64,000 nucleotides of DNA from DAOPJM01 sp035399665 (GCA_035399665.1 DAOPJM010000006.1:5846-69845), one strand, 5' to 3'; positions 32,893 to 41,751 are shown, numbered from the stretch's first letter. A program made the numbers and translations. The notes: generated by a model from the letters alone, not told the origin.

Positions 32893-35439
32893 ATGGACGA
32901 TAAACACAGAATACTTCCCCATCATCTTGAGAAGGAGATGAAGACGAGCTTCATAGCCTACGCCATGGCGGTCATCATTGACCGCGCCCTGCCCGATGTG
33001 CGCGACGGTCTAAAGCCCGTACACCGCAGGATACTCTACTCCATGAGTGAGTTGGGGCTTCAGCCCGACAAGCCCTACCGCAAGAGCGCCCGTATCGTGG
33101 GCGATGTGCTGGGCAAATATCATCCTCACGGCGACACGGCGGTTTATGACGCCATGGTGCGCCTTGCGCAGGACTTCTCCACCCGCTATCCCTTGGTGGA
33201 GGGACATGGCAACTTCGGTTCGGTGGACGGCGACGGCGCGGCGGCAATGCGTTATACCGAGGCGCGTATGTCCAAGCTCACAACCGAGATGATGGCTGAC
33301 ATCGAAAAGGATACGGTGGATTTCTACCCGAACTTCGATGAAACCCTGACCCAGCCCTCCGTCATGCCCTGCCGTTTCCCCAACCTATTGGTGAACGGCT
33401 CGGGCGGCATAGCCGTGGGCATGGCTACCAATATGCCCCCGCACAACTTGGGCGAGGTCATAGACGGTTTGGTTGCCATGATAGACAATCCGGATATCAG
33501 CCTTGACGATCTGATGAGCTATATTCCGGGTCCGGACTTCCCCACGGGAGCCACGATTTTGGGCAAGATGGGCATTACAAGCGCATACCGCACCGGCAGA
33601 GGCCGCATCGTGGTGCGCGCAAAGGCGGAGATAGAGCCAATGAGCGCGAACCGCTCACGCATCATAGTCACCGAAATACCCTATCAGGTCAACAAGGCGC
33701 GCATGGTCGAGCGCATAGCCGACCTTGTGCATCAGAAGAAGATAGAGGGTATTTCGGACTTGCGCGACGAGACTGACCGCACCGGCACGCGCATAGTCAT
33801 AGAGCTGAAGCGCGACGTCAACCCGGAGGTCTTGCTCAACAACCTCTACAAGCACACCGATATGCAGACCACCTTTGGCGTTATCAACCTTGCGTTGGTG
33901 GACGGCGAACCGAAGGTGCTCAACCTAAAGCAGCTGCTGTATTACTATTTGGAGCATCAGCGCGACGTCGTGACGCGCCGCACGCGCTTCGACCTCAAGC
34001 GGGCTTTGGAACGCCTGCATATATTGGAGGGACTGCTTATCGCCCTTGACAATATAGACGAGGTTGTGGCATTGATTAAGTCGTCAGCGAGCGCGGCGGA
34101 GGCCAAAGCCCGCCTGAACGAACGCTTTGGGCTGTCCGAGCGTCAGGCGCAGGCCGTGCTGGATATGCGTTTACAGCGCTTGGTGGGCTTGGAACGCGAC
34201 AAGCTTGTCGCGGAGAAGGCCGATTTGGAGGTCAAGGTGGAGTATTACCGCTCGCTGCTTGCGGACGAGCATTTGTTGATGGGCGTTATCAAGCAGGAGG
34301 CTTTGGAGGTCAAGGCCAAATATTCCGACCCCAGACGCACCGAGATAACCCAGATGATAGAGGACATCGACTTGGACGACGTGATTCAGCAGGAGGACAT
34401 GATAGTCACCCTTACTCACTTCGGCTATGTCAAGCGCGTGTCGCCCGACGTCTTTAAGGCGCAGAACCGCGGCGGCAGGGGCGTGAAGGGGCAGACGACA
34501 CGCGAGGAGGACTTTGTTGAGCGCATAGTCCACACCAACACCCACGCGCTGATACTGTTCTTCACCAACAAGGGCAGGGTGTATCGGATAAAGTGTTATG
34601 CGATTCCCGAAAGCTCCAAGGCGTCCAAGGGTATGCCCGTGGTCAATCTGCTGCACATGGGCGAGGGCGAGTTTGTGACCGCCATGTTCCCGCTGGACAA
34701 GGCGGACGAGGACGACAAATACCTTGTCACCGCGACGCGTATGGGCATGATCAAAAAGACCCGCATTGACGAGTGCATGAACATCCGCAAGGGCGGTCTG
34801 ATGGTGCATCAGCTTCGCGAGGACGATTACCTTATCAGCGTTGAGCTGTCCAAGGGCAATGAGGACTTCATGGTTTGCACCCACAGCGGCAAGTCGATAC
34901 GCTTCAACGAGTGTGATGTTCGCGCCACGGGACGCGGCGGACTGGGCGTTCGCGCCATCAAGGTTGGCGAGGATGACCGCGTGGTCGAGATGTGCAAGGT
35001 CATTCCAAACGGCAATATACTCACCGTTACCGAGAAGGGCATGGGCAAGCGCACGCCGGAGGAGCAGTACAACACACAAGGACGAGGCGGCAAGGGCATA
35101 ACCGTCATGAAGCTCACCGAGAGAACCGGCGAGCTGGTATGCATGAAGGTCATTACCGATGATGAGGATCTGCTGCTTGTCCGAAACGACGGCACGGTGC
35201 TTAGGATGCCCATCCCGCAGGTGCCGATTATCGGCAGGGCTACGCAGGGAGTTCGCATGATGCGCGTGGACGACGGCTCAAGGCTTGCTTGGGTCGCGGT
35301 CGTGCCGCACATGGACGAGAGCGACGAGGAAAGCGACGTGGTTATCGACGCGCCCGAGAGCGTTGAGGCGGTCGAAGCGGAAACGTTCGATTACGAGTCG
35401 GAAACGCCCGAAGCAGACGAAAACGATACGGAGGAATAG
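32893..35439 (+). CDS. gyrA: DNA gyrase subunit A
   Basis: An 848-residue DNA-cleaving subunit. The catalytic tyrosine is Tyr121 (AAAMRYTEARMS); the quinolone region reads HPHGDTAVYDAMVR, with no resistance-type change recognisable by eye. The GyrA box in the beta-pinwheel is QNRGGRGVKG (consensus QRRGGKG), which supports gyrase and not topoisomerase IV. The C-terminus ends in a long acidic tail (many Glu/Asp/Ser from about residue 808). Its last codons contain the GGAGG used by the next gene. Confidence 0.97.
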   Translation: MDDKHRILPHHLEKEMKTSFIAYAMAVIIDRALPDVRDGLKPVHRRILYSMSELGLQPDKPYRKSARIVGDVLGKYHPHGDTAVYDAMVRLAQDFSTRYPLVEGHGNFGSVDGDGAAAMRYTEARMSKLTTEMMADIEKDTVDFYPNFDETLTQPSVMPCRFPNLLVNGSGGIAVGMATNMPPHNLGEVIDGLVAMIDNPDISLDDLMSYIPGPDFPTGATILGKMGITSAYRTGRGRIVVRAKAEIEPMSANRSRIIVTEIPYQVNKARMVERIADLVHQKKIEGISDLRDETDRTGTRIVIELKRDVNPEVLLNNLYKHTDMQTTFGVINLALVDGEPKVLNLKQLLYYYLEHQRDVVTRRTRFDLKRALERLHILEGLLIALDNIDEVVALIKSSASAAEAKARLNERFGLSERQAQAVLDMRLQRLVGLERDKLVAEKADLEVKVEYYRSLLADEHLLMGVIKQEALEVKAKYSDPRRTEITQMIEDIDLDDVIQQEDMIVTLTHFGYVKRVSPDVFKAQNRGGRGVKGQTTREEDFVERIVHTNTHALILFFTNKGRVYRIKCYAIPESSKASKGMPVVNLLHMGEGEFVTAMFPLDKADEDDKYLVTATRMGMIKKTRIDECMNIRKGGLMVHQLREDDYLISVELSKGNEDFMVCTHSGKSIRFNECDVRATGRGGLGVRAIKVGEDDRVVEMCKVIPNGNILTVTEKGMGKRTPEEQYNTQGRGGKGITVMKLTERTGELVCMKVITDDEDLLLVRNDGTVLRMPIPQVPIIGRATQGVRMMRVDDGSRLAWVAVVPHMDESDEESDVVIDAPESVEAVEAETFDYESETPEADENDTEE

Positions 35440-35442
35440 GCC

Positions 35443-36765
35443 ATAGCTTACCCCATACCGAACGATATAAAGGAGCTTGCCCACGCTTTCATTGGCGTGG
35501 GCATTCCGCTTTACGCCGTTGGCGGCTTTGTAAGGGACTCGCTCTTGGGGCGGGACTGTTCGGACATAGACCTTGCGAGCGCATTCACGCCCGATGAGCT
35601 GGACGCTTTTCTGACCCAACGGGGTATTTCACACAAGCTGACCTGTGCGCGGCTCGGCACGGTGGTTATTGCGCTTGAAAGCGGGAGGTACGAGCATACC
35701 ACGTTCAGGCGCGAGAGCTATGGCGCGGGCGGCGGACATGAGCCGGTGAGCGTTGCGTTTACGAAAAGTCTGAAGGAGGACGCTAAGAGGCGTGACTTCT
35801 CCGTCAACGCGCTGTACCTTGAGCTTGACAGCGGAGAGCTTATCGACCCCGTGGCAGGATGCAGGGATATTGAAAAGAAGCTGCTTCGCACCACGACCTT
35901 TGACCCTTACCGCATATTGAGCGACGACGGACTTCGCATAATGCGCCTTGCCCGCTTCACGGCGCAGTTGGGGTTTGAGACGGAGGAGAATACATTTGTC
36001 TGCGCGAAGGAGAACGCGGTGCTGCTTGGTGACATCGCGCCTGAACGCAAGCGTGACGAGCTTATGAAGCTCTTGGGACAGGACGATGCTCTAAAAGGGC
36101 TTGAGATGATGAGCAAGCTTGACGCTTGGCAATATGTCATACCCGAGCTGGACGCCTGCAAGGGGCTAAAGCAACAGCATAAGTATCATATTTTTGATGT
36201 GCAGGGGCATTGCTTTCATGTTTGCGCCGAGCTGCCAAAGGATGATGTGGTGTTAAGGCTTGCGGGGTTGATTCATGACCTTGCAAAGGGCGTGGGTGAG
36301 TGGCGAAATCATGATGTCGTGGGCGAAGGAATGGCCAGGGCTGTCATGGAGCGGCTGCGCTTTGACAGAGGCAGTATTAACCGCGTGTGCGCGATAGTTC
36401 GCGATCATATGTATGATATGCCAAGAGATGAGCTTGACGAGGAGACCGTAAGAAAACGCTTCGCAAGCTGGGGCAGGGTGCATACGAAGGAGCTGCTGCA
36501 GTTTCGAGACGCCGATATTAAAGGCTGCGGCGGCGGAACTATGCGGCTCTGCAACAGAGCGGAGCTGTACAATGATATGCTGAGGCGAAATACCCCGTTC
36601 GCGCTGAGTGAGCTGAAGCTTAGCGGGACGGAGCTTATGAATGAACTGCATATGCAAGGCGGCGAACGGGTGGGCGAGCTGCTAAACGAGCTTTGGATGC
36701 ACTGCGCGGTTCATCCGGAGGACAACGAAACCGCCGCGCTCCTTGCCCTTTCCCATAGTCTGTAA
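35443..36765 (+). CDS. cca: CCA-adding tRNA nucleotidyltransferase
   Basis: A class II nucleotidyltransferase that adds or repairs tRNA CCA ends, followed by an HD domain. Motifs: YAVGGFVRDSLLGRDCSDID (metal-binding D-x-D), TTFRRESYG, DAKRRDFSVNALYLE, DGLRIMRLARFTAQLGFE, and HD motif GLIHDLAKGVGE. No ATG/GTG/TTG lies before the GTG at 35497, which would cut off the first helix. An ATA at 35443 (GGAGG eight bases upstream, in the gyrA end) restores the segment YPIPNDIKELAHAFIGVG, so ATA initiation is proposed; the GTG start gives 422 residues. It follows gyrA by three bases. Confidence 0.9.
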   Translation: MAYPIPNDIKELAHAFIGVGIPLYAVGGFVRDSLLGRDCSDIDLASAFTPDELDAFLTQRGISHKLTCARLGTVVIALESGRYEHTTFRRESYGAGGGHEPVSVAFTKSLKEDAKRRDFSVNALYLELDSGELIDPVAGCRDIEKKLLRTTTFDPYRILSDDGLRIMRLARFTAQLGFETEENTFVCAKENAVLLGDIAPERKRDELMKLLGQDDALKGLEMMSKLDAWQYVIPELDACKGLKQQHKYHIFDVQGHCFHVCAELPKDDVVLRLAGLIHDLAKGVGEWRNHDVVGEGMARAVMERLRFDRGSINRVCAIVRDHMYDMPRDELDEETVRKRFASWGRVHTKELLQFRDADIKGCGGGTMRLCNRAELYNDMLRRNTPFALSELKLSGTELMNELHMQGGERVGELLNELWMHCAVHPEDNETAALLALSHSL

Positions 36766-36814
36766 AATATCCTGTGCCTGTCCACTCCCCCGTGAAGTTC
36801 CCTCGCTCAACCCT

Positions 36815-37041
36815 TCGTGTCATCCTGAGCGAAGTCGAAGGATCTTGCTGAACACTTGACGGTCAGGGAGCGTTCCCCGTGACCCCCCTTACTCTACTCA
36901 TCGTGTCATCCTGAGCGAAGTCGAAGGATCTTGGTGAACACTTGACGGTCAGGGAGCGTTCCCCGTGACCCCCCTTACTCTACTCATCGTGTCATCCTGA
37001 GCGAAGTCGAAGGATCTTGGTGAAAACTCAATAGTCAAGAA
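36815..37041. repeat. Tandem 86-bp repeats of the left half-element
   Basis: Units begin at 36815, 36901 and 36987, each starting TCGTGTCATCCTGAGCGAAG; units one and two are nearly identical, and the third changes after GGTGAA. The array runs into a gap at 37042, and another unit restarts at 37142. Confidence 0.9.
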
Positions 37042-37141
37042 NNNNNNNNNNNNNNNNNNNNNNNNNNNNNNNNNNNNNNNNNNNNNNNNNNNNNNNNNNN
37101 NNNNNNNNNNNNNNNNNNNNNNNNNNNNNNNNNNNNNNNNN
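37042..37141. other. Assembly gap (100 N)
   Basis: Exactly 100 N within the 86-bp tandem array; the sequence on both sides (TGAAAACTCAATAGTCAAGAA) repeats, so the number of units is unknown. Confidence 0.95.
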
Positions 37142-37344
37142 TCGTGTCATCCTGAGCGAAGTCGAAGGATCTTGGTGAAAACTCAATAGTCAAGAAGTGC
37201 TCCCCCGTGAAAGCATTGACAAAGAAATAGGGCGAACTGCGTTCGCCCACACCTTTCCGCCTTGCTTGTCCCACGCGGGAGCGGCTCTATCACCGCAAGC
37301 TTATTTCAAGATTCTTCGTCGCTGTCGCTCCTCAGGATGACAGC
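37142..37344. repeat. Palindromic intergenic repeat, copy 5 (nearly complete)
   Basis: Left arm TGTCATCCTGAGCGAAGTCG... to GATCTTGG at 37147 on, a longer inner part, and right arm CAAGATTCTTCGTCGCTGTCG then CTCCTCAGGATGACA at the end. The gene-free stretch 36766-37448 consists almost entirely of this family. Confidence 0.8.
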
Positions 37345-37448
37345 GGGGGTTGATTAGCGGAACATATTAGGATAACGGCGTGGTTTATTGCCTAAGCGTT
37401 TACCCGTGACGCCATCACTATACCCCACCCTTCGGTATTGTTCTTCCA

Positions 37449-38336
37449 CTAATCAGTGATTTTCTTTGCCACGACCACGAAACGCCCATTTTCGACATGA
37501 TAGGCGCAGGTGACCAAGGTGATGAGCTGATCGCCCCAAACGGCTGTGCTTTCAATCTCAACGCTGTTGAGGGCGCGGACGTTGTCCATGTATTCATTGA
37601 ACTCCTCCTCGGTCTCGGCGTTGATGAAATTATAGAACTTGAACACATCCTCATCGGCGTCATAGACCTGTGAACGGAACACGCCCACGACCTCATAGGT
37701 GGCGGTCTCGTAGCGGGTGTCAAACTCTATGTACTTATGCTCCTCATAGTAGGCCTGATGCTCGTAGTAGGAGATACTGCGAAACATGCTTCCGTCGCGC
37801 ATAGCGTGACCGTATATGATAAGGTTAGTGCTGCGCGGATTTACGCCGCAGCGGTAATCGATGAAGGGTACTCCGGAGGAGGAGCGCTTCCCATAGAAGT
37901 CATTATGCAGATAGAAATACTCGCCGTCGTTCTCGCGCCACATCACGGGATAGTCAATGACCGTTCCGTCTATCTTAATCCAACCGTAAAAATCCGAATT
38001 GAGATTGCAAAACTCGACGTATTGATCGAGTATAGGCGCAAGCGTTGGCGTAGGCGATGGGCTGTCCTCAGGCTCTTTGGTGGGGTCTGAAGCTTGAACA
38101 TTGCCGACAGTCGGAGTCGGTTCAGCTGTCTGCGTTGTCACTATCACAATCTGGACGTTTCCGGAGGGCAAGGCCGTGGGAACGGGCGTTGCGTTCTGCT
38201 CCTCCCGCATTGCGGCAAGGCGCTCAAGGCTGCGCTTGCTGTATAGCTTGGAGGAATAATAGCCGCCCAATGTGAGCGCCGCAAGGACAAATACGGCAAC
38301 GCCTATTCTTATCAGCCAAAGTTTTGTCTTGTTCAT
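37449..38336 (-). CDS. Class B sortase
   Basis: A 295-residue membrane-anchored transpeptidase. It has an N-terminal helix (LIRIGVAVFVLAALTLGGYY), a Thr/Pro linker and the sortase B domain: YGWIKIDGTVIDYPVMW, YGHAMRDGSMFRSI with catalytic His177, LITLVTCAYHVENGRF with Cys277 (TLxTC type) and Arg285. It lies downstream of, and on the same strand as, a protein with an IPKTG sorting signal (38441-39324), its most likely substrate; two terminators separate them. The family usually recognises NPQTN in Staphylococcus, but clostridial relatives accept (S/N/P)PxTG-like signals. Confidence 0.93.
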   Translation of the reverse strand: MNKTKLWLIRIGVAVFVLAALTLGGYYSSKLYSKRSLERLAAMREEQNATPVPTALPSGNVQIVIVTTQTAEPTPTVGNVQASDPTKEPEDSPSPTPTLAPILDQYVEFCNLNSDFYGWIKIDGTVIDYPVMWRENDGEYFYLHNDFYGKRSSSGVPFIDYRCGVNPRSTNLIIYGHAMRDGSMFRSISYYEHQAYYEEHKYIEFDTRYETATYEVVGVFRSQVYDADEDVFKFYNFINAETEEEFNEYMDNVRALNSVEIESTAVWGDQLITLVTCAYHVENGRFVVVAKKITD

Positions 38337-38350
38337 GTCTCAACCTCTAC

Positions 38351-38380
38351 AAAAAAGGCAAAGCGGTGCAGGCTTTGCCT
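38351..38380 (-). terminator. Intrinsic terminator downstream of the sorting-signal protein gene
   Basis: AGGCAAAGC (38356-38364) pairs with GCTTTGCCT (38372-38380). On the minus strand the stem is followed by TTTTTTG. Confidence 0.8.
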
Positions 38381-38397
38381 TGTCCCTTCTTCAACAT

Positions 38398-38426
38398 AAA
38401 ACAGCGGGAACCAAGGTCCCCGCTGT
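38398..38426 (-). terminator. First terminator directly after the sorting-signal protein gene
   Basis: ACAGCGGG pairs with CCCGCTGT (38401-38426). Read on the minus strand it is followed by TTTTATG; with the 38351-38380 hairpin it forms a tandem pair. Confidence 0.65.
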
Positions 38427-38440
38427 CATGATTCGATTAT

Positions 38441-39324
38441 TTATGCCTGGAACCTGCGCTTAAGCTCGGTAATCGCAAGACCCGCTACCATAATGGCGGA
38501 CATTACGCACACTATCCACAGCAGCGTTGTCCAATCGCCCTCGCCGGTCTTAGGAATCTCCGGCTCTTCGGTAGGCGTCACAACCGGCTCGTCAGTCGGC
38601 TCGGCGGTCGGCTCATCAGACGGCTCTGCCGTTGGCTCTGCCGTTGGCTCTGCTGTCGGCTCTGCTGTCGGCTCGGCTGTCGGCTCGGCTGTCGGCTCGG
38701 CTGTCGGCTCGGCCGTTGGCTCTGCTGTCGGCTCGGCCGTTGGCTCTGCTGTCGGCTCGGCGGTCGGCTCTGCNNNNNNNNNNNNNNNNNNNNNNNNNNN
38801 NNNNNNNNNNNNNNNNNNNNNNNNNNNNNNNNNNNNNNNNNNNNNNNNNNNNNNNNNNNNNNNNNNNNNNNNNACGGGCAGGTAGGCCACGGCTCACACG
38901 GGCAGGTAGGCCACGGCTCACACGGGCAAGTCGGCCACGGAATAGGATCTATGTCGATATCAATATCGATATCGATTTCGATGTCTATCTCGATGTCTAT
39001 CTCAATGTCAACATCGATGTCAACATCAATGTCCACTTCGGGATCTACGTCAATGTCCAAGTCGATATCAACATCGGGATCGCACGGGCAGCTGGGCCAC
39101 TCGATGGGGCAGCTCGGGATGCACGGCCATACATAGATGGGGCATTCCGGTTCCTCCGGGCAGGTGGGCCATGGATTGGGATCCGGGCAGAAGCACTCGG
39201 TGGTTTCACCGGCGCCGGCTGCAGATTCGACGGTATCCGCCAGCGACGTAGCAATGAGGCCGCTGCAGGACGCCAACAACAACGCAAGGCTTACTATCCA
39301 AGCGATTGTACGACTCCTCTTCAT
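38441..39324 (-). CDS. Cell-wall-anchored repeat protein with IPKTG sorting signal (interrupted by gap)
   Basis: One gene read from 39324 to 38441, split by a 100-N gap so the frame shifts there only on paper. N-terminal signal peptide (MKRSRTIAWIVSLALLLASC), then a Cys/Pro/Trp-rich region, then about 45 residues of alternating Asp with Ile/Val/Glu (DIDIDVDIEID type), then WPTCPCEP octapeptides, the gap, and a run of AEPT tetrapeptides. The C-terminus is a complete sorting signal: EPEIPKTGEGDWTT, hydrophobic WIVCVMSAIMVAGLAI, and basic ELKRRFQA. The adjacent class B sortase should anchor it. No catalytic domain is visible, so it may be a structural or adhesive surface protein. Confidence 0.85.
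38590..38773 (-). repeat. 12-bp coding repeats (AEPT tetrapeptide)
   Basis: About fifteen copies of a 12-base unit (plus strand GGCTCGGCTGTC and variants) encoding Ala-Glu-Pro-Thr, ending at the gap. Confidence 0.9.
38774..38873. other. Assembly gap (100 N)
   Basis: Exactly 100 N inside the surface-protein gene, with the AEPT repeats on one side and the octapeptide repeats on the other. The nominal length puts the flanks in different frames, so the true length differs from 100. Confidence 0.95.
38874..38938 (-). repeat. 24-bp coding repeats (WPTCPCEP octapeptide)
   Basis: At least two near-identical units plus a partial one (plus strand CACGGGCAGGTAGGCCACGG type), cut by the gap on the left side. 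Confidence 0.85.
38950..39081 (-). repeat. Low-complexity coding repeats (Asp-Ile/Val/Glu)
   Basis: Six-base-periodic DNA (ATCGAT/ATGTCG variants) coding for alternating Asp with Ile, Val or Glu over about 45 residues. Confidence 0.85.
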
Positions 39325-39411
39325 ATATACTCCCCTTTCCGCACTTCAATCTCCCAACGAAGTACGTTAGAATTGTGTGACAACTGTATATATCGTCACC
39401 ATTACAAAGTC

Positions 39412-39440
39412 ATTATAATAGTATCCCAAATCATTGTCAA
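39412..39440 (-). promoter_or_regulatory. Strong promoter of the sorting-signal protein gene
   Basis: On the minus strand a full consensus: TTGACA (39440-39435), 17 bases, TATAAT (39417-39412). The leader to the ATG at 39324 is about 80 bases. Confidence 0.85.
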
Positions 39441-39484
39441 GCTTGATGCCTGCGAATTTTGAAGAAAGTTCATAAATTGCATCT

Positions 39485-40657
39485 TTATTGACAATTTTTT
39501 ATGCCGTTACAAAGGCGCTCTAAGGCTTCCTCTACGACAGATTTTGGACAGGCCAGGTTAATCCTGACGAAACCGTCGCCGCCTTCGCCGAACATGAAGC
39601 CGTCGTTGAAGAACAGCTGACACCGGTTCTCCAAAAAATTCTCAAGTTCTGTGTGATTCATGCCCAATTTTCGGCAGTCAACCCACAGGAGGTAGGTTCC
39701 TTCAAGCCTGAACGGAATAAGCATCGGCAGCTTATCCTTCAGAAACTCCTCGACCAGCGCCCGATTGCTGTCGATGACCGTGATCAGCTCGTCAAGCCAG
39801 CCCTCGCATTGATTATATGCATATTCACAGGCTTTATACCCAAGGGCGTTCAGGGAATGGTATCCCGCCGCGTCGTTGAAGCGTTTGCGCAAATCCGCGT
39901 TCGGAATGATGATGTTCGAGGTCTGCATTCCCGCAAGGTTGAAGGTCTTGCTTGGTGCGGTGCAGATGACAAGGTTGTCAAGCTCCTCCGTGAGCGTGCC
40001 GGTTGAAACGTAGCTCACGCCCGGCATAATTAGATCTCCGTGAATCTCGTCCGCAACGACCGTAACGCCGTTTTCTCGGCATATTTTTAGCATTTTTTGA
40101 AGCTCCGCCTTCGTCCACACACGCCCGACGGGGTTGTGTGGACTGCAAAGTATGAAAAGCTTCACGCTCGGCAGCTTCGCCTTGCGCTCAAAGTCCTCAA
40201 AATCGACGTCGCAGCTTCTGTCCCTTTCGATAAGCTCACAGCACACAAGCTCGCGCTTCGATTCCTCCACCGCGTGTCGGAAGGGATGGTAGACGGGAGT
40301 GCATATCAGCACGGCCTCGTTAGGCTCGGTGAGCGCGGGAACAAGTTCATACAGCGCGGGAACTACGCCCGGGCTTTGCAGAATCCATTCACGCTTCGGT
40401 GTAAAGCCGTGCCGCCTTGTCATCCAGCTTATCACCGCGTCGAAGTAGGCGTCGGTGGGGCCTGTGTAGCCCAAGACGTTGTTTGAGATGTAGTCCTTCA
40501 GCCCTTCGATAATCTCGGGGGCGTTTACGAACTCCATGTCAGCGACGGACATCGGGACGACGTCGGGAGAAACGGAAGGGTTCCTGCGGTACATGTCCAT
40601 CCATTTGAACGCGCCGACGTCGCGGCGATCGGGACGAGTGACGAAATCGTATTTCAT
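39485..40657 (-). CDS. PatB/MalY-type PLP-dependent aminotransferase or C-S lyase
   Basis: A 390-residue fold-type I PLP enzyme. The N-terminus MKYDFVTRPDRRDVGAFKWM and PMSVADMEFVNAPEI match the cystathionine beta-lyase (PatB/MalY) subgroup. The PLP lysine is in TAPSKTFNLAGMQTSN, the phosphate-pairing Asp in VVADEIHGDLIM, and an Arg near the C-terminus (GDGFVRINLACP) would bind the carboxylate. Members cleave cystathionine or cysteine conjugates; some have been recruited as aminotransferases. It precedes the EamA transporter on the opposite side of the transcript (the transporter lies upstream) and may be co-transcribed with it. Confidence 0.9.
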   Translation of the reverse strand: MKYDFVTRPDRRDVGAFKWMDMYRRNPSVSPDVVPMSVADMEFVNAPEIIEGLKDYISNNVLGYTGPTDAYFDAVISWMTRRHGFTPKREWILQSPGVVPALYELVPALTEPNEAVLICTPVYHPFRHAVEESKRELVCCELIERDRSCDVDFEDFERKAKLPSVKLFILCSPHNPVGRVWTKAELQKMLKICRENGVTVVADEIHGDLIMPGVSYVSTGTLTEELDNLVICTAPSKTFNLAGMQTSNIIIPNADLRKRFNDAAGYHSLNALGYKACEYAYNQCEGWLDELITVIDSNRALVEEFLKDKLPMLIPFRLEGTYLLWVDCRKLGMNHTELENFLENRCQLFFNDGFMFGEGGDGFVRINLACPKSVVEEALERLCNGIKNCQ

Positions 40658-40669
40658 GACTGCTCTCCT

Positions 40670-41602
40670 TTATGAAATATCGTTGTTCTCAAGCTCCGCC
40701 GCTTCTTTGGGGTGGGCTTTTTTGTGAAGCGGAAATTGTACCTGTGCCGCAATCAGGGCAAGGAACATTACGGCGCAGCCCAAGACCTCGCGCAATGACA
40801 TGGTTTCACCGCGCAGCGCCCACCCGGACAGCACTGCGAATACCGACTCAAAGCACAGTATGAGTGCGGCAAGCGAGGGGTTCATGCCCTTTTGCCCCAC
40901 TATCTGAAGGGTATACGCCACGGCGCAGGAGAACACGCCCGCGTAGACTATCGGCAGCCATGCGGTGAATATCTCATGTACGTCGGGGGATTCGAGCGCG
41001 AACATAGGGATTAGGGTCAGAAAGCCGCAGACGAAGAACTGCATACAGGCCATTTTAACTCCGTCCACCTTGGGGATGAAATGGTCAATAACCATTATGT
41101 GAATCGCAAACGCGAACGCGCAGACCAGTATCAAGAGGTCGCCGCGATTGACGGAAAAGCCTTCCTGAGGGTTGACGCACAGAAGGTACAGTCCCAAGAG
41201 CGCGGCGGCGGCGGCGAACCAGGTCTTGAGCGTGGTTCGCTTGCGCAGCACTATGCTTAAAAGCGGTACAAGCACGACATAGGTCGCCGTTATGAAGCCG
41301 CCCTTGCCGGCTGTGGTGTACTGCATTCCAACCTGTTGTAGGTTGGTCGCCACGGCAAGTATGAGGCCGCACAGAACGCCGCCCACGAGCGTGGGCTTGT
41401 CGAAGAACGGCCATAAGGGCTTGTGCCTTGCGCCGTCGCGTATCAGTATGAATACCAAAAGCGCAAGACCGCCAAGGATCGTGCGCACAGCGTTGAAGGT
41501 GTAAGGCTCAACATAGTCCATACCAACCTTCTGCGCGACAAAAGCGCAGCCCCAAATGAAGGCCGCGAGCAACAGCAACAGAGGACCTTTAAGCTTTTTC
41601 AT
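40670..41602 (-). CDS. EamA/DMT-family transporter
   Basis: A 310-residue ten-helix transporter with two EamA repeats. The start is the ATG at 41602 (MKKLKGPLLLLLAAFIWGCA); the frame is open to 41836 through a repeat only. The first half has FVAQKVGMDYVEPYTFNAVR, the second half ends AALILCFESVFAVLSGWALRGE and a short His/Lys tail (split here: SLAALILCFESVFAVL). Such proteins export amino acids and other small metabolites; the substrate is unknown. It precedes the PatB/MalY-like gene by 12 bases, which may hint at a sulfur or amino acid compound. Confidence 0.88.
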   Translation of the reverse strand: MKKLKGPLLLLLAAFIWGCAFVAQKVGMDYVEPYTFNAVRTILGGLALLVFILIRDGARHKPLWPFFDKPTLVGGVLCGLILAVATNLQQVGMQYTTAGKGGFITATYVVLVPLLSIVLRKRTTLKTWFAAAAALLGLYLLCVNPQEGFSVNRGDLLILVCAFAFAIHIMVIDHFIPKVDGVKMACMQFFVCGFLTLIPMFALESPDVHEIFTAWLPIVYAGVFSCAVAYTLQIVGQKGMNPSLAALILCFESVFAVLSGWALRGETMSLREVLGCAVMFLALIAAQVQFPLHKKAHPKEAAELENNDIS

Positions 41603-41751
41603 GAGCTTATTGTAGCATAAGCGAATAGATTCTTCAAGCCCTTTCGGTCGATATATGGGGAAGATATCACTGCGGCTCAGCTCCGCCGCAAAAGCGTGGG
41701 GATTGATGGGGTGGATAAGGGATGGGCTTGTAGAGCGGTAATAAACGCCTT

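Noticed and set aside
36815..37344. CRISPR array
   Set aside because: The units are directly adjacent 86-base repeats without unique spacers, and no cas gene is present.
38590..38938. CRISPR or satellite DNA in the surface-protein gene
   Set aside because: The 12- and 24-base repeats keep one reading frame on each side and code for AEPT and WPTCPCEP, so they are protein repeats.
38441..39324. Frameshifted pseudogene
   Set aside because: The apparent frame change coincides with a gap of arbitrary length; signal peptide and sorting signal are both intact.
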